Source of the DNA: an archaeon
GTDB lineage: Archaea > Nanobdellota > Nanobdellia > SCGC-AAA011-G17 > GW2011-AR18
Reading direction: 5' to 3'
Assembly: GCA_023245565.1 (NCBI GenBank)
Contig: JAHFKB010000008.1
Span: forward strand, 1 to 33,592
DNA length: 33,592 nucleotides
Shown here: positions 15,601-22,974 of the stretch, piece after piece
How positions within the stretch are numbered: the first letter of the stretch is position 1
How the letters are laid out: each line of letters begins with the position of its first letter
The notes under the pieces: model-generated
What the model was told of the DNA's origin: nothing
Databases searched by the model: none
The model's input: the letters and a program-made list of their open reading frames with translations, nothing else
Program-made: the position numbers and the translations under genes

Positions 15601-18229
15601 TCAACCTAGCTAAATGAGATGATAAACTAGATTCAAAATTAAAACTTGGAATTTTAGAAGGAATAATCACACAATCCTTTAATTTTAATTCTGCAGCATC
15701 TTTAGTTATAACATTCCCATTTTCCAAAATAAAAATACTATGGTCTTTAGTAACAGTTATTTGTCTTCCTGATTCTAAAGTAAATTTAATTAATTTCTCA
15801 TTAATTTTATGTCTATAAACAGATCTAATTGTTTTCCATTCTAATTTTTTATTACCAAAATTAAGAGATAAAGCTTCAAAATTTTCATTTAAATTAACAA
15901 ATTCTCCATCAAGATTACTACAATTTAAATTAACAAATTCTCCAATTTTAATAATTTGCAAAATTCCATTTTTTCTAACCAATAAAGGCTCATTAAAATC
16001 TAAAGAAGCCCCCTTACCAGAAACAAATCTTGCTTTTGGTGCAGCTTTAGAAATAAATTGTAATAATTGAGATTTTCCAGAGTTATGGCAAACAATACCA
16101 TTTGCTATAAAACTATGACTAACTGGAACTTCAAAATCAAAGACATCAATAACTCCAGAAGGTTCAACCTTAACAACTTTCTCCCATCTCTGAAATTTTT
16201 TCCTCTTTTGTATTTCACTTCTATTTTTTACAACTTCTAAAACTTTTTCTATTGCTTTTTTCTTTTTCTCACAATTAAATCCTATGTGTTGTGCAAACAT
16301 TTCAATATCATAAGATCTTCTTATACACAAATTATCTTCAACAATTCTTGAGTGAATTCCAAAATAAAGAAGTAATAATTGAACATCTCTTAAAAGTCCT
16401 GGAGTATGTGATTTTAATTGAATAGAAGTTCTTCCTCTCCCATTACCAAAAGCACACCCATCAGCGTCAAATAACCAGCTAATAAATTTAGCTATAACAT
16501 GTTTAGGACTTTTAAATATTTGTTGAGGAACTCTCTTACTTGATAAAAAAGAAAGTGATTGTGCTACTTGTCTACTATTAATTTCCATAATATGCATAGT
16601 TTGTTTAGAAACAAACTCTCTTATCAAACCATTTCCATCATCTATAGTTTTAATTTTTCCATCACTTTCAACAGAAAGAATGCTTGGTTCAATACTAAAT
16701 ACACTTCTCCATAAATTAGAAATTTTCAAAATTAAATCTGTTTCTTCATCATTAATATAACAAGTAACTCTATAACCCTTTGGATGAATATTTCCATCAC
16801 CAATTATATATCCACACAAAGAAGCTAATTCAGGAGTAAAATTTTCTGGTATATTAATTTCTTTTAATGGTCCTGATTTTTTTTCAACAGGTAAAAAATC
16901 AGTTGGCACAAGTTTCTCAATGTGATTTGGTATTTTAGGCATAACCCTTATTTTAGTATCTAACAAAATTTCATCTGCTCTTTTCCAACCTTCTTTAGTT
17001 AAAAATGGTTGATTATAAGTACAAACAACTTCTTTTCCACTTTCAGTAATTATTTTAAGAACTGGTTGTTTTTTATATTTCTGAAAAACTGTAGCAAAAT
17101 CATAAGCCTTATCTTTACTATCTCTTCTAATTTTAGTAACTACTTCTTTAATTGGTTGTAAATGTTTTTGACCTAAATTTTGAATTTCCTCCATTCCTTT
17201 ATAAAATAAAGCAACTTGTGAATCCCCTGCAATACAACCTGGATCTCCAACTAAAAGTACATGTATATCTCCTCTAGTTGTAGTTCCATCTGGTTTTTCT
17301 CTTCTCACACCGCCAAATAATTGTAATACTAATGCATCTTTAATTCTATCATGTCCATAAATACCTGGAGCAATTGCTTTTGTAAATTTTTCAAAAATTC
17401 TAGAATCTTTAGAAAAAGTAATTATTTTTTCCTCATCTTCCTTAGTTAAAATTAAATCACTATAGTCTTCTTGAACAGGTTCTATATTATTTGCTTCTAA
17501 AATTAAATCATATCTAATAGATTGTGCTCCGCTTTTCAATTGTATAGGAATTTCTTTTACTATTCCATAAACTCTAACTTTACTTCCAGGAGTTGTTCTC
17601 CTTTCCATTTTTGGTTCAACTAAATCTTCTTCAAGAAGTACACTTAATCTTTTAGGTTGTTCTCCACCATACAAACTTTCAGGAGATTCTTCTAATTTCA
17701 AATGTTGAACATCTATTAATTCTTTAGATAATAATCTAAATTTTCCTCTCCAACCGCAACTACATCTAGTTGGCTCTTTAAATTTCTGATCTATTTGTAA
17801 AATTGTAATAGAATTCCCACAACCAGCACATTCAAATTTTGCACTTGTTACTTGGGGTCTTACATCAGATGCTTGTCTAACAATTCCTTCTATAAATAAA
17901 AAACTTCCAAGATGTACACTTCTTACATCACTAATCTTCATTTTTTGAGTTTCAGGTAAATCTTTGAATCTAACTGATATACCTTTAACATCTTGAGGTA
18001 AGTCAAATTGCTCTAAAGCTAATTCTGCAGATTTAATTGTATCTTCTGGATTATCTAATAAATCATCTGCTACTTCATGATTAAAATTTACTAAATCTGA
18101 AAAAGAAATAATTAAAGATTTAGTACCTGATTTAAGAATATCATAAAACTGGCTTTTATAATGTAACTCTATAAATTCTTTAAACACCCCTATTTGATCA
18201 TTAACATCCATATTACCTCTATAACTCAC
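12638..18229 (-). CDS. mcm: MCM replicative DNA helicase interrupted by three inteins
   Basis: 1863 residues; removing three inteins (332-716, 742-1199, 1267-1606) leaves about 680, the normal size. MCM opens DNA at replication forks as a hexamer. Seen: N-terminal domain with Cys-x2-Cys and Cys-x-Cys zinc ligands (134-158); Walker A Gly-Asp-Pro-Gly plus Ser-Gly-Lys-Ser, split by intein 1; Gly-Lys-Gly-Ala plus Ser-Gly-Ala-Gly, split by intein 2; Walker B Val-Asp-Glu-Leu-Asp-Lys (about 1234-1239); sensor-1 Ala-Ala-Ala-Asn-Pro, just after intein 3; Arg-finger region Ser-Thr-Leu-Ile-Asn-Arg-Phe-Asp; C-terminal winged helix. The frame opens with GTG at 18229; an ATG at 18211 with GAGGT just upstream is a good alternative. 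Residue numbers use the GTG. The RPA2-like gene follows. Confidence 0.95.
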   Translation of the reverse strand: MSYRGNMDVNDQIGVFKEFIELHYKSQFYDILKSGTKSLIISFSDLVNFNHEVADDLLDNPEDTIKSAELALEQFDLPQDVKGISVRFKDLPETQKMKISDVRSVHLGSFLFIEGIVRQASDVRPQVTSAKFECAGCGNSITILQIDQKFKEPTRCSCGWRGKFRLLSKELIDVQHLKLEESPESLYGGEQPKRLSVLLEEDLVEPKMERRTTPGSKVRVYGIVKEIPIQLKSGAQSIRYDLILEANNIEPVQEDYSDLILTKEDEEKIITFSKDSRIFEKFTKAIAPGIYGHDRIKDALVLQLFGGVRREKPDGTTTRGDIHVLLVGDPGCIAGDSQVALFYKGMEEIQNLGQKHLQPIKEVVTKIRRDSKDKAYDFATVFQKYKKQPVLKIITESGKEVVCTYNQPFLTKEGWKRADEILLDTKIRVMPKIPNHIEKLVPTDFLPVEKKSGPLKEINIPENFTPELASLCGYIIGDGNIHPKGYRVTCYINDEETDLILKISNLWRSVFSIEPSILSVESDGKIKTIDDGNGLIREFVSKQTMHIMEINSRQVAQSLSFLSSKRVPQQIFKSPKHVIAKFISWLFDADGCAFGNGRGRTSIQLKSHTPGLLRDVQLLLLYFGIHSRIVEDNLCIRRSYDIEMFAQHIGFNCEKKKKAIEKVLEVVKNRSEIQKRKKFQRWEKVVKVEPSGVIDVFDFEVPVSHSFIANGIVCHNSGKSQLLQFISKAAPKARFVSGKGASLDFNEPLLVRKNGILQIIKIGEFVNLNCSNLDGEFVNLNENFEALSLNFGNKKLEWKTIRSVYRHKINEKLIKFTLESGRQITVTKDHSIFILENGNVITKDAAELKLKDCVIIPSKIPSFNFESSLSSHLARLIGYYIAEGHIVNKDGSYKIEFTLNKSEDKIINDIKTISKEYLGSEARSYSHGDNGVRVIIYGREAYKKFTYLFPEIVGKYALTKRIPVLILNSNSEIKREFIKGYIAGDAGVTKSRELMSDLLYLYLEESIIASCNLRLEDGESEIKGRKIQMNGFRYDLKAPHPKKKFKNRYTNPPFESLGRLLNDYFFKAKISNDYLRANYSRIGNKHFFQRLNFINENIIVEGAELKNIFGESVLEYFKDNEQVFTKIKVGRQVMISLSEFGKQLMEELIEFKILMNGDLGFVRIKKIEEVDSSSPYVYDVSVPGNENFIGGFGGVVCHNSGAGMTASVVKDEFLKGWSLEAGALVLANKGLCAVDELDKIDKEDTAALHSAMEQQIIPISKANIQACYSEDTEVLTEFGWKKYFEVKDLKIANYDIKINKIRFLKHNGLYVYNYDNLMYNFKDKRNDILVTPNHRMLVKERNHKNYSVVEAQDIKYSCFNFLNAANLDNRSMKYFILPAIKHKQNRIHPKYTHQHKDKKIPIDLWLEFLGYYLTEGGIETEPTISISQKKGKNADKIKKCLLKFSNLIGSKLTEISDDKYYWFKITSTQLCTFLKNNASGKDDKKSCSLNLSLYSKEQLEVLYNAMLLGDGSKDKKSYSSTSLSLINLFQAVASIIGKSASMHIQYEEGYRGRKRSYRVSLSDRTKLFISNKSIKKIKYKGKVFCFATNTGFFITRRNGKVTIQGNTLTCQTTLLAAANPKLGRFDPYTPIASQIDLPSTLINRFDLIFPVRDIPSRERDEKIALHVLESSTSDDIYNTEISVEFLRKYISYAKRNLKPSLTKSAIHEIKEFYVQLRNSGKADDAGVKPIPISARQLEGVLRLSEASARVRLDDKVSKEDAKRAIDLLRHCLMQVGFDPETGQIDIDRVSSGISASTRSKIISVKEIIMDLEGKGLKEIPIEEIISQAASKGIEESKVEEAIDQLKKNGDIFEPKRNFIARVR
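13412..14431 (-). mobile_element. MCM intein 3 (340 residues), Gly-Asn terminus, with LAGLIDADG endonuclease
   Basis: Begins at Cys1267 after Lys-Ala-Asn-Ile-Gln-Ala and ends at Gly1605-Asn1606 before Thr1607, just upstream of the sensor-1 strand. Block B is Thr1331-Pro-Asn-His1334. Endonuclease helices: Leu-Gly-Tyr-Tyr-Leu-Thr-Glu-Gly (Glu1415) and Met-Leu-Leu-Gly-Asp-Gly (Asp1510). The end (Phe-Phe-Ile-Thr-Arg-Arg-Asn-Gly-Lys, then Ile-Gln-Gly-Asn) is the known variant in which Gly replaces the penultimate His. The +1 residue is Thr. Confidence 0.9.
14633..16006 (-). mobile_element. MCM intein 2 (458 residues), serine-initiated, with LAGLIDADG endonuclease
   Basis: Begins at Ser742 after Gly-Lys-Gly-Ala and ends at His1198-Asn1199 before Ser1200-Gly-Ala-Gly-Met-Thr-Ala, so removal restores the conserved MCM stretch. 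Block B is complete (Thr827-Lys-Asp-His830). Endonuclease helices: Leu-Ile-Gly-Tyr-Tyr-Ile-Ala-Glu-Gly (Glu883) and Gly-Tyr-Ile-Ala-Gly-Asp-Ala-Gly (Asp985). It starts with Ser rather than Cys and is followed by Ser, so splicing would use oxygen esters. It is the largest of the four, with extra sequence between the second endonuclease helix and block F. Confidence 0.9.
16082..17236 (-). mobile_element. MCM intein 1 (385 residues) with LAGLIDADG homing endonuclease, in Walker A
   Basis: Begins at Cys332 directly after Gly-Asp-Pro-Gly and ends with His715-Asn716 before Ser717-Gly-Lys-Ser, so ligation restores the P-loop. Terminal blocks F and G are seen (Phe-Asp-Phe-Glu-Val-Pro...His-Ser-Phe-Ile-Ala-Asn-Gly, then Val-Cys-His-Asn). 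The endonuclease has both LAGLIDADG-type helices with acids Asp478 (Leu-Cys-Gly-Tyr-Ile-Ile-Gly-Asp-Gly) and Asp588/Asp590. Block B reads Thr404-Tyr-Asn-Gln407, with Gln in place of the usual His, an unusual substitution for N-terminal activation. Coordinates are exact from the splice residues. Confidence 0.92.
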
Positions 18230-18331
18230 ACTTGTTTAAAAAATATACGCTATTTTAAAATATATAATCATTTTAGAATTTATAAAACTTTATAACTGAT
18301 AAGTGAAAGATTTTCAGATAAATTTCCAAAG

Positions 18332-18343
18332 TTTAAAATATTT
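18332..18343 (+). promoter_or_regulatory. TATA box of the 18362 gene
   Basis: TTTAAAATATTT centred about 25 bases before the ATG at 18362, in a 132-base divergent gap that otherwise shows only AT-rich sequence and the mcm promoter region. Confidence 0.45.
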
Positions 18344-18361
18344 AATTAATTCAAACATAAT

Positions 18362-18679
18362 ATGAGTAAAACTCAACCAGGCAGTTTATGGCGTTTAAGA
18401 TCAGGGAAATCTCAGCTTGAAAATTTAGTAATTCTAGAATTAACTCAAGAAAGCATAGCAAGATGGAAAGAAGAATTAGAAGAAAAGAGAAATAATTGTA
18501 AACATGAAAATGCATTAAGATTTGGCCCAACATATACAATAAGATTTGATGGTTCAATGAAAAAAACAAATGGTTATTATTGCCCAGATTGTTTAAAAGA
18601 TAGTAATAACCCAATTGGAAAATACAAAAGAATATTACAAGTTCCAGATGAAGAAATTTTTAAAAGAGTATTATATTAA
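18362..18679 (+). CDS. Unknown small protein with possible zinc ligands
   Basis: 105 residues, not recognised. The middle is a Glu/Lys-rich helix (about 28-45) followed by Cys46-x-His48 and, 25 residues later, Tyr-Cys74-Pro-Asp-Cys77, a plausible Zn-binding set. The N-terminus is Leu-Trp-Arg-Leu-Arg-Ser-Gly-Lys, basic and aromatic. Function unknown; nucleic-acid binding is only a guess. TATA-like TTTAAAATATTT (18332-18343) is centred about 25 bases before the ATG, so probably leaderless. It overlaps the Rieske gene's stop by four bases. Confidence 0.6.
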   Translation: MSKTQPGSLWRLRSGKSQLENLVILELTQESIARWKEELEEKRNNCKHENALRFGPTYTIRFDGSMKKTNGYYCPDCLKDSNNPIGKYKRILQVPDEEIFKRVLY

Positions 18680-18987
18680 ATCCCAACTAAAACTTTTTCT
18701 CCATCAATTTTAACTTTATAAGTTCTAAGACTATATCCAGGATGATTTAAACAAACCCCAGTTTTAATATTAAACATATATTGATGACCAGGACATATAA
18801 CTTCTTGATCATCTAATTCTCCTTGACTTAAATCTCCACTAGAATGAGGACAAATAGAATTCATTGCATAAACTTTCCCATTTAAGTAAAATAAAACAAT
18901 TTGATTTTTATCTAAAGTAACTAATTTTCTTTTATTATCTCTAAGCTCATCTAAATTAGCAACTTCAAAAAAATCCAAAAAAATCAC
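18676..18987 (-). CDS. Rieske [2Fe-2S] ferredoxin-like protein
   Basis: 103 residues, the size of soluble Rieske ferredoxins such as those of ring-hydroxylating dioxygenases or NirD. Cluster ligands are complete: Cys46-Pro-His48, then 16 residues, then Cys65-Pro-Gly-His68, followed by a Tyr-Met-Phe-Asn strand. It would carry electrons, but no oxygenase, reductase or nitrite-reductase gene is nearby. The frame opens at GTG 18987, right after the TBP stop. A TTG at 18978 has AGGTGA five bases before it and may be the true start, giving 100 residues. Confidence 0.88.
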   Translation of the reverse strand: MIFLDFFEVANLDELRDNKRKLVTLDKNQIVLFYLNGKVYAMNSICPHSSGDLSQGELDDQEVICPGHQYMFNIKTGVCLNHPGYSLRTYKVKIDGEKVLVGI

Positions 18988-19536
18988 CTAAGCTTTTTTC
19001 TTTAATTCTAATAAATTTTTCACAAGTAAATCTAAAGCTTCTTTTAATTTACTTTCACTTCTTGTCCCAGTACATACAATTTTTCCATTGCTAAATAATA
19101 AAAATGTAGCCCTAGTTCCACTTAATTTGTAAACTAAACCTGGAAATTGTTCTGGTTCATATTCAGTATTATCTAACTGCATTGCTAGCATATTTAAATT
19201 TAAATCCATTCCAATACCACCAGATGCAACCATGTTTTGTACAGTTACTCTTGGTTGAGCAGTAATTTTAATTCCAATTTTCTCAACATTTTTAATAATT
19301 TGTTTAATAGCTTCTCTTAATTTTGACATAACTCTCGCACCAGTGCAAACAACATTTCCACTTCCAAAAATTAATGCAGAAGTTTTAGGTTCTCTAATTC
19401 TCATAACTAAACCTGGAAATTGTTCTGGATTATATTCTGTATTTGGTAATTTTTCAGCTAATTTTATTAAAGGAATGTCATGTTCTAAACTTGTAGAAGC
19501 AACAATATTAACAATTTTTAATTCTTTCTTAACCAT
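18988..19536 (-). CDS. tbp: TATA-box-binding protein (TBP)
   Basis: 182 residues with the two direct repeats of TBP. Repeat 1 has Lys-Ile-Val-Asn-Ile-Val-Ala-Ser and Glu-Gln-Phe-Pro-Gly-Leu-Val-Met-Arg; repeat 2 has Val-Gln-Asn-Met-Val-Ala-Ser and Glu-Gln-Phe-Pro-Gly-Leu-Val-Tyr-Lys. Each ends with the Val-Cys-Thr-Gly strand before the long helix. TBP recruits TFB and RNA polymerase to promoters. It has a strong Shine-Dalgarno (GGGGGAG, 6 bases before ATG), unlike many leaderless genes here, and is directly followed by the Rieske gene. Confidence 0.98.
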   Translation of the reverse strand: MVKKELKIVNIVASTSLEHDIPLIKLAEKLPNTEYNPEQFPGLVMRIREPKTSALIFGSGNVVCTGARVMSKLREAIKQIIKNVEKIGIKITAQPRVTVQNMVASGGIGMDLNLNMLAMQLDNTEYEPEQFPGLVYKLSGTRATFLLFSNGKIVCTGTRSESKLKEALDLLVKNLLELKKKA

Positions 19537-19542
19537 ATAATT

Positions 19543-19550
19543 CTCCCCCT
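19543..19550 (-). promoter_or_regulatory. Shine-Dalgarno of the TBP gene
   Basis: AGGGGGAG on the minus strand, six bases before the ATG at 19536. A TATA-like CTTATAAAG further upstream (about 19562-19570) would give a short leader. Confidence 0.65.
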
Positions 19551-19616
19551 ATATTTAAACTTTATAAGTAATATGCAGAAAGGTTTATAAATATTATATA
19601 AAGTGAAATACAACTT

Positions 19617-19967
19617 ATGAGTAATGAATGTTTAGATAAAATAAGTGATGTTTGGCACACTACATATGATTTTACTTGTTTTCACCTAGATACTAAAAAA
19701 GGTTTTTATGTAATTGTAGAAAAAATTCCTTTAGCAGTAAATAACAAAGTAAAAGTCATAGGTCTAGAATTAATAATTAATGATATAGATGAGCCAAAAG
19801 AAAGATATAATGAACCACTAATTATAATGGTTGAAGAAATGATTGTTTATGGTTCAACAATTTATAAAATTGAAAACTATAGATTAAAAAGTTCAAACCC
19901 AAATTTAAAATATCAGCTAGGATTTTTATTAGGACAAAAACCTAAATTATTTAGGATAGCAAATTAA
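19617..19967 (+). CDS. Unknown protein (116 residues)
   Basis: Not recognised. Predicted mostly beta: Gly-Phe-Tyr-Val-Ile-Val-Glu, Val-Lys-Val-Ile-Gly-Leu-Glu-Leu-Ile-Ile, and Leu-Ile-Ile-Met-Val-Glu-Glu-Met-Ile-Val-Tyr alternate in a way that suggests a small barrel, perhaps an OB-like fold. Cysteines at about 5 and 21. Two TATA candidates lie upstream (19584-19592 is better spaced at 29 bases). Its 3' end overlaps ileS by 17 bases on the opposite strand. Confidence 0.55.
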   Translation: MSNECLDKISDVWHTTYDFTCFHLDTKKGFYVIVEKIPLAVNNKVKVIGLELIINDIDEPKERYNEPLIIMVEEMIVYGSTIYKIENYRLKSSNPNLKYQLGFLLGQKPKLFRIAN

Positions 19968-22818
19968 ATCCAACTTCAAACTTTTTTCCTCTTACTTCAG
20001 AATCAGCTTTATATTTAACATTTTCAACTTTCCCAAATAATAATTTTTTAGCTCCAACTTTTTCTTGGATTTGTTTTTTCCAATTTTTTAAATCAACTTC
20101 AGTATCAATAAACAATTCAATTTGATTTTCTTTTTTAAGCGCAGCTTCTTTTCTTAAAGCTTGAACTCTCCTCATAACTTCTCTAGAAAATCCTTCTTGT
20201 TCTAATTCTTTAGTTAATTTTGTATCTAATTCTATTTCACCAAAGTCTCCAATAGCAACACCTAAAATTTTATCATCAATTGATTTTTTCTTAATTTTAA
20301 AATTAACTTTCTTAACATTTAATTGCATAGAAATTAATTCAGATAATTTTTCTAATTTCTTAACTAATTTTTTAGTATCTTCTTTTTCATATAAATTTAC
20401 AAAAGCTTCAGCTAAAGGCCACCTAACATTTATTTTTTCTCTATCTCTAAAAGCCATTCCTGCTTCTATAACTTTGTTTAAAACAACAAATGATCCTTCT
20501 AAATCTTTATCTATTAATTTTTTATCAGCTTTAGGCCAAGATTGTAAATGTATAGAATCTTTTTTATAAACATCCAAGTTTACTTTTTCTGTAAAAAATG
20601 GTAAAAATGGAGCCATTAAAATCATAGCATCAAAGTAAGAATCATAAAGTACCTTCTGAATTTTACCATCATCTAAATAATCCCTAATAAAATGAACATA
20701 AGTTTTAGACAAATCAAATAATAAGAAATTTTTAATTTCTTCTATAGCTTTATGATAATCTAAATTATCTAAATGTTCTGTAACTTTATTTTTTAAACCT
20801 TCTCTCCTAGATAAAATCCATAAACTAGCAGGATCTTTACTATTTTCTTTAGAAATTTTCACACAATTTTGTTTAACATAATTAGCTAAGTTTTGTATAA
20901 CTAATAAATAACGTTGTATTTCTTTACCAGGACCATAACCAAAATTTAAATTAAATTGTGGATTTTGGCTGCAGTATTGCCACCTCATAACATCAGCACC
21001 CATTTTCTGAACTGCTTCATCAAACCAAATAGCATTTCCTTTACTCTTATGCATTCCTTCACCTTTCTCATCTCTAACTTCTTCATAACAAAGAATTCTT
21101 TTATAAGGTGCTTTTCCAACTAAAGCAACTGACATAAATAATTGAGCATAAAACCATAATCTAATTTGTGCTCTCATTTCTATTTCTAAATCAATAGGGA
21201 ACCATTTTTCCCAATATTTTTTATCATCAAAATATTTTAAAGTTGAAAAAGGAACAATACCAGCATCTAACCAACAATCACCAACATCAGTTATTCTAGA
21301 AATTTTCTCTCCGCATTTACATTTAATTTGTATTTCATCAATCCAAGGTCTATGTAATTCTGGTAAAGAATCAACAAGTTTTGGATTAACAGCTTTTTCT
21401 TTTAATTCTTTTATAGAACCAATAATTTCTAAATTATTGCATTTATCACATTCATAAAACATTAATGGTAAACCCCAATATCTTCTTCTAGAAATATTCC
21501 AATCTTCCATATTGTCTAACCAATCTTGCATTAATTTTCCAATATGTTCAGGATGCCACTCAACTTCACTAGATGCTTTCTTCATTAAAGGTCTAATTTC
21601 TTCACAAGAAATAAACCAGCTAGAATCTAATCTAAATATTAATTCTTCTTTACATCTCCAACAAACAGGATATCTGTGTTTATAATTTTCAACTTTATAT
21701 AATAATTTCCTATTATCTAAATCTTTGATTATTTCTTTTTTTACACTCTTAACATTTTTACCAGTTAACCATCCAAAACCAGGATTATAATTTCCATATT
21801 CATCAACAGCACAAGGTAATAAAACTAATTTTAATTTCTTACCCAATTCATTATCTTCTGCACCACAATTTGGAGCAATATGTACAATTCCAGTTCCATC
21901 GCTAGCACTAACTTGATCCCAAGCAACAACATGATGTTTTAATCCTTTTTGAATTTCTAAATCTGGATAAAAAGATTCATACTCCCACCCAAGCATATCA
22001 GCACCTTTTAAATATTTTAAAACTAAAGAATTTCCACCAAGTTTATTTAAAGCAGCTTCTGATAAATAATAAATTTCTCCATCTTTACTAGCTTGAACAT
22101 ATGACAATTCAGGATTAACAGCAGCAACAAGATTACTAGACAAAGTCCACTCAGTTGTTGTCCATATTAATAAATATTCATTTTTCTTTCCTTTAATCTT
22201 AGCTTTAACAAAAACAGAAGGATGAACTAGATCAGCATAACCATCATCACTCATTTCATGTTTAGAACTAGAAGTTCCGCACCTTATACACCAAGGAAGA
22301 ATTCTAAATCCTTTGTAAAGCCACCCTTTCTCATGACATTTTTTAAGAAAATACCAAATAGAAGTAATATTATCATCACTCATTGTAAAATAATCATTAC
22401 CCCAATCCATCCATTGGCCTAAAAATTTAGATTGTTCTATCTGAACTTTAGAAAATTTTTCAACTCTTTGTTTACAAGCTTTAGAAAAACTAGCTAAACC
22501 AAAATTTTCAATATCTTTTTTAGAATTAAATCCTAAATCTTTCTCAGTTTCAACTTCCAGCCACAAACCTTGGCAATCAAAACCATTTTGAAATCTTTCA
22601 TCATATCCTTGCATTGCTTTATATCTTTGATAAAGATCTTTCAATGTTCTGCCCCAAGCATGATGTACTCCCATAGGATTATTAGCAGTTATAGGGCCAT
22701 CCATAAAAGAAAAAGATTCCTTGCCTTTGATATTTTTCCTTAATTTATCAAATATTTTTTTAGAATCCCAATAAGATAAAATCTCTTTCTGAGTTTCAAA
22801 ATCACTATAATTTGACAT
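19951..22818 (-). CDS. ileS: Isoleucyl-tRNA synthetase
   Basis: 955 residues, slightly compact. Class I core: the HIGH box reads Val-His-His-Ala-Trp-Gly (51-56) after Asn-Asn-Pro-Met-Gly; the KMSKS loop reads His-Lys-Ser-Lys-Gly after Gly-Glu-Gly-Met. The CP1 editing domain has Trp-Thr-Thr-Thr-Glu-Trp-Thr-Leu and the Gly-Thr-Gly-Ile-Val-His-Ile-Ala-Pro strand. Several Cys-x2-Cys pairs mark zinc sites. Phe-Asp-Cys-Gln-Gly-Leu-Trp-Leu-Glu-Val after the HIGH box separates it from ValRS. It charges tRNA-Ile with isoleucine in the cytoplasm. AGGTGA-like sequence lies ahead of the ATG, and the gene is monocistronic. Confidence 0.95.
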   Translation of the reverse strand: MSNYSDFETQKEILSYWDSKKIFDKLRKNIKGKESFSFMDGPITANNPMGVHHAWGRTLKDLYQRYKAMQGYDERFQNGFDCQGLWLEVETEKDLGFNSKKDIENFGLASFSKACKQRVEKFSKVQIEQSKFLGQWMDWGNDYFTMSDDNITSIWYFLKKCHEKGWLYKGFRILPWCIRCGTSSSKHEMSDDGYADLVHPSVFVKAKIKGKKNEYLLIWTTTEWTLSSNLVAAVNPELSYVQASKDGEIYYLSEAALNKLGGNSLVLKYLKGADMLGWEYESFYPDLEIQKGLKHHVVAWDQVSASDGTGIVHIAPNCGAEDNELGKKLKLVLLPCAVDEYGNYNPGFGWLTGKNVKSVKKEIIKDLDNRKLLYKVENYKHRYPVCWRCKEELIFRLDSSWFISCEEIRPLMKKASSEVEWHPEHIGKLMQDWLDNMEDWNISRRRYWGLPLMFYECDKCNNLEIIGSIKELKEKAVNPKLVDSLPELHRPWIDEIQIKCKCGEKISRITDVGDCWLDAGIVPFSTLKYFDDKKYWEKWFPIDLEIEMRAQIRLWFYAQLFMSVALVGKAPYKRILCYEEVRDEKGEGMHKSKGNAIWFDEAVQKMGADVMRWQYCSQNPQFNLNFGYGPGKEIQRYLLVIQNLANYVKQNCVKISKENSKDPASLWILSRREGLKNKVTEHLDNLDYHKAIEEIKNFLLFDLSKTYVHFIRDYLDDGKIQKVLYDSYFDAMILMAPFLPFFTEKVNLDVYKKDSIHLQSWPKADKKLIDKDLEGSFVVLNKVIEAGMAFRDREKINVRWPLAEAFVNLYEKEDTKKLVKKLEKLSELISMQLNVKKVNFKIKKKSIDDKILGVAIGDFGEIELDTKLTKELEQEGFSREVMRRVQALRKEAALKKENQIELFIDTEVDLKNWKKQIQEKVGAKKLLFGKVENVKYKADSEVRGKKFEVGFNLLS

Positions 22819-22960
22819 AAATTGGTTCCTTCACCTGAATTTATAAATATTACCAAAAGAAATAATAGTATAATATCACTTAAAATAAAAACAAAAATTT
22901 AATATATTATTAAATTAATTTTAAATTACAAGAATTAGTTAAATTCTATTTCTTGAATAT

Positions 22961-22966
22961 AGGGAG
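22961..22966 (+). promoter_or_regulatory. Shine-Dalgarno of the TRAM gene
   Basis: AGGGAG eight bases before the ATG at 22975. The alternative GTG at 22966 overlaps it, so the ATG is preferred. Confidence 0.65.
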
Positions 22967-22974
22967 TGGATATA

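Noticed and set aside
12638..18229. MCM as a pseudogene or giant fusion
   Set aside because: The reading frame is continuous and splice residues at all three junctions restore a normal MCM, so it is an intein-bearing functional gene.
18351..18614. Minus-strand open frame rich in Leu and Asn
   Set aside because: Shadow of the 18362 gene, which has a better spaced TATA box and cysteine pairs.
22966..22974. GTG start for the TRAM gene
   Set aside because: The GTG overlaps AGGGAG, which is ideally spaced for the ATG at 22975.
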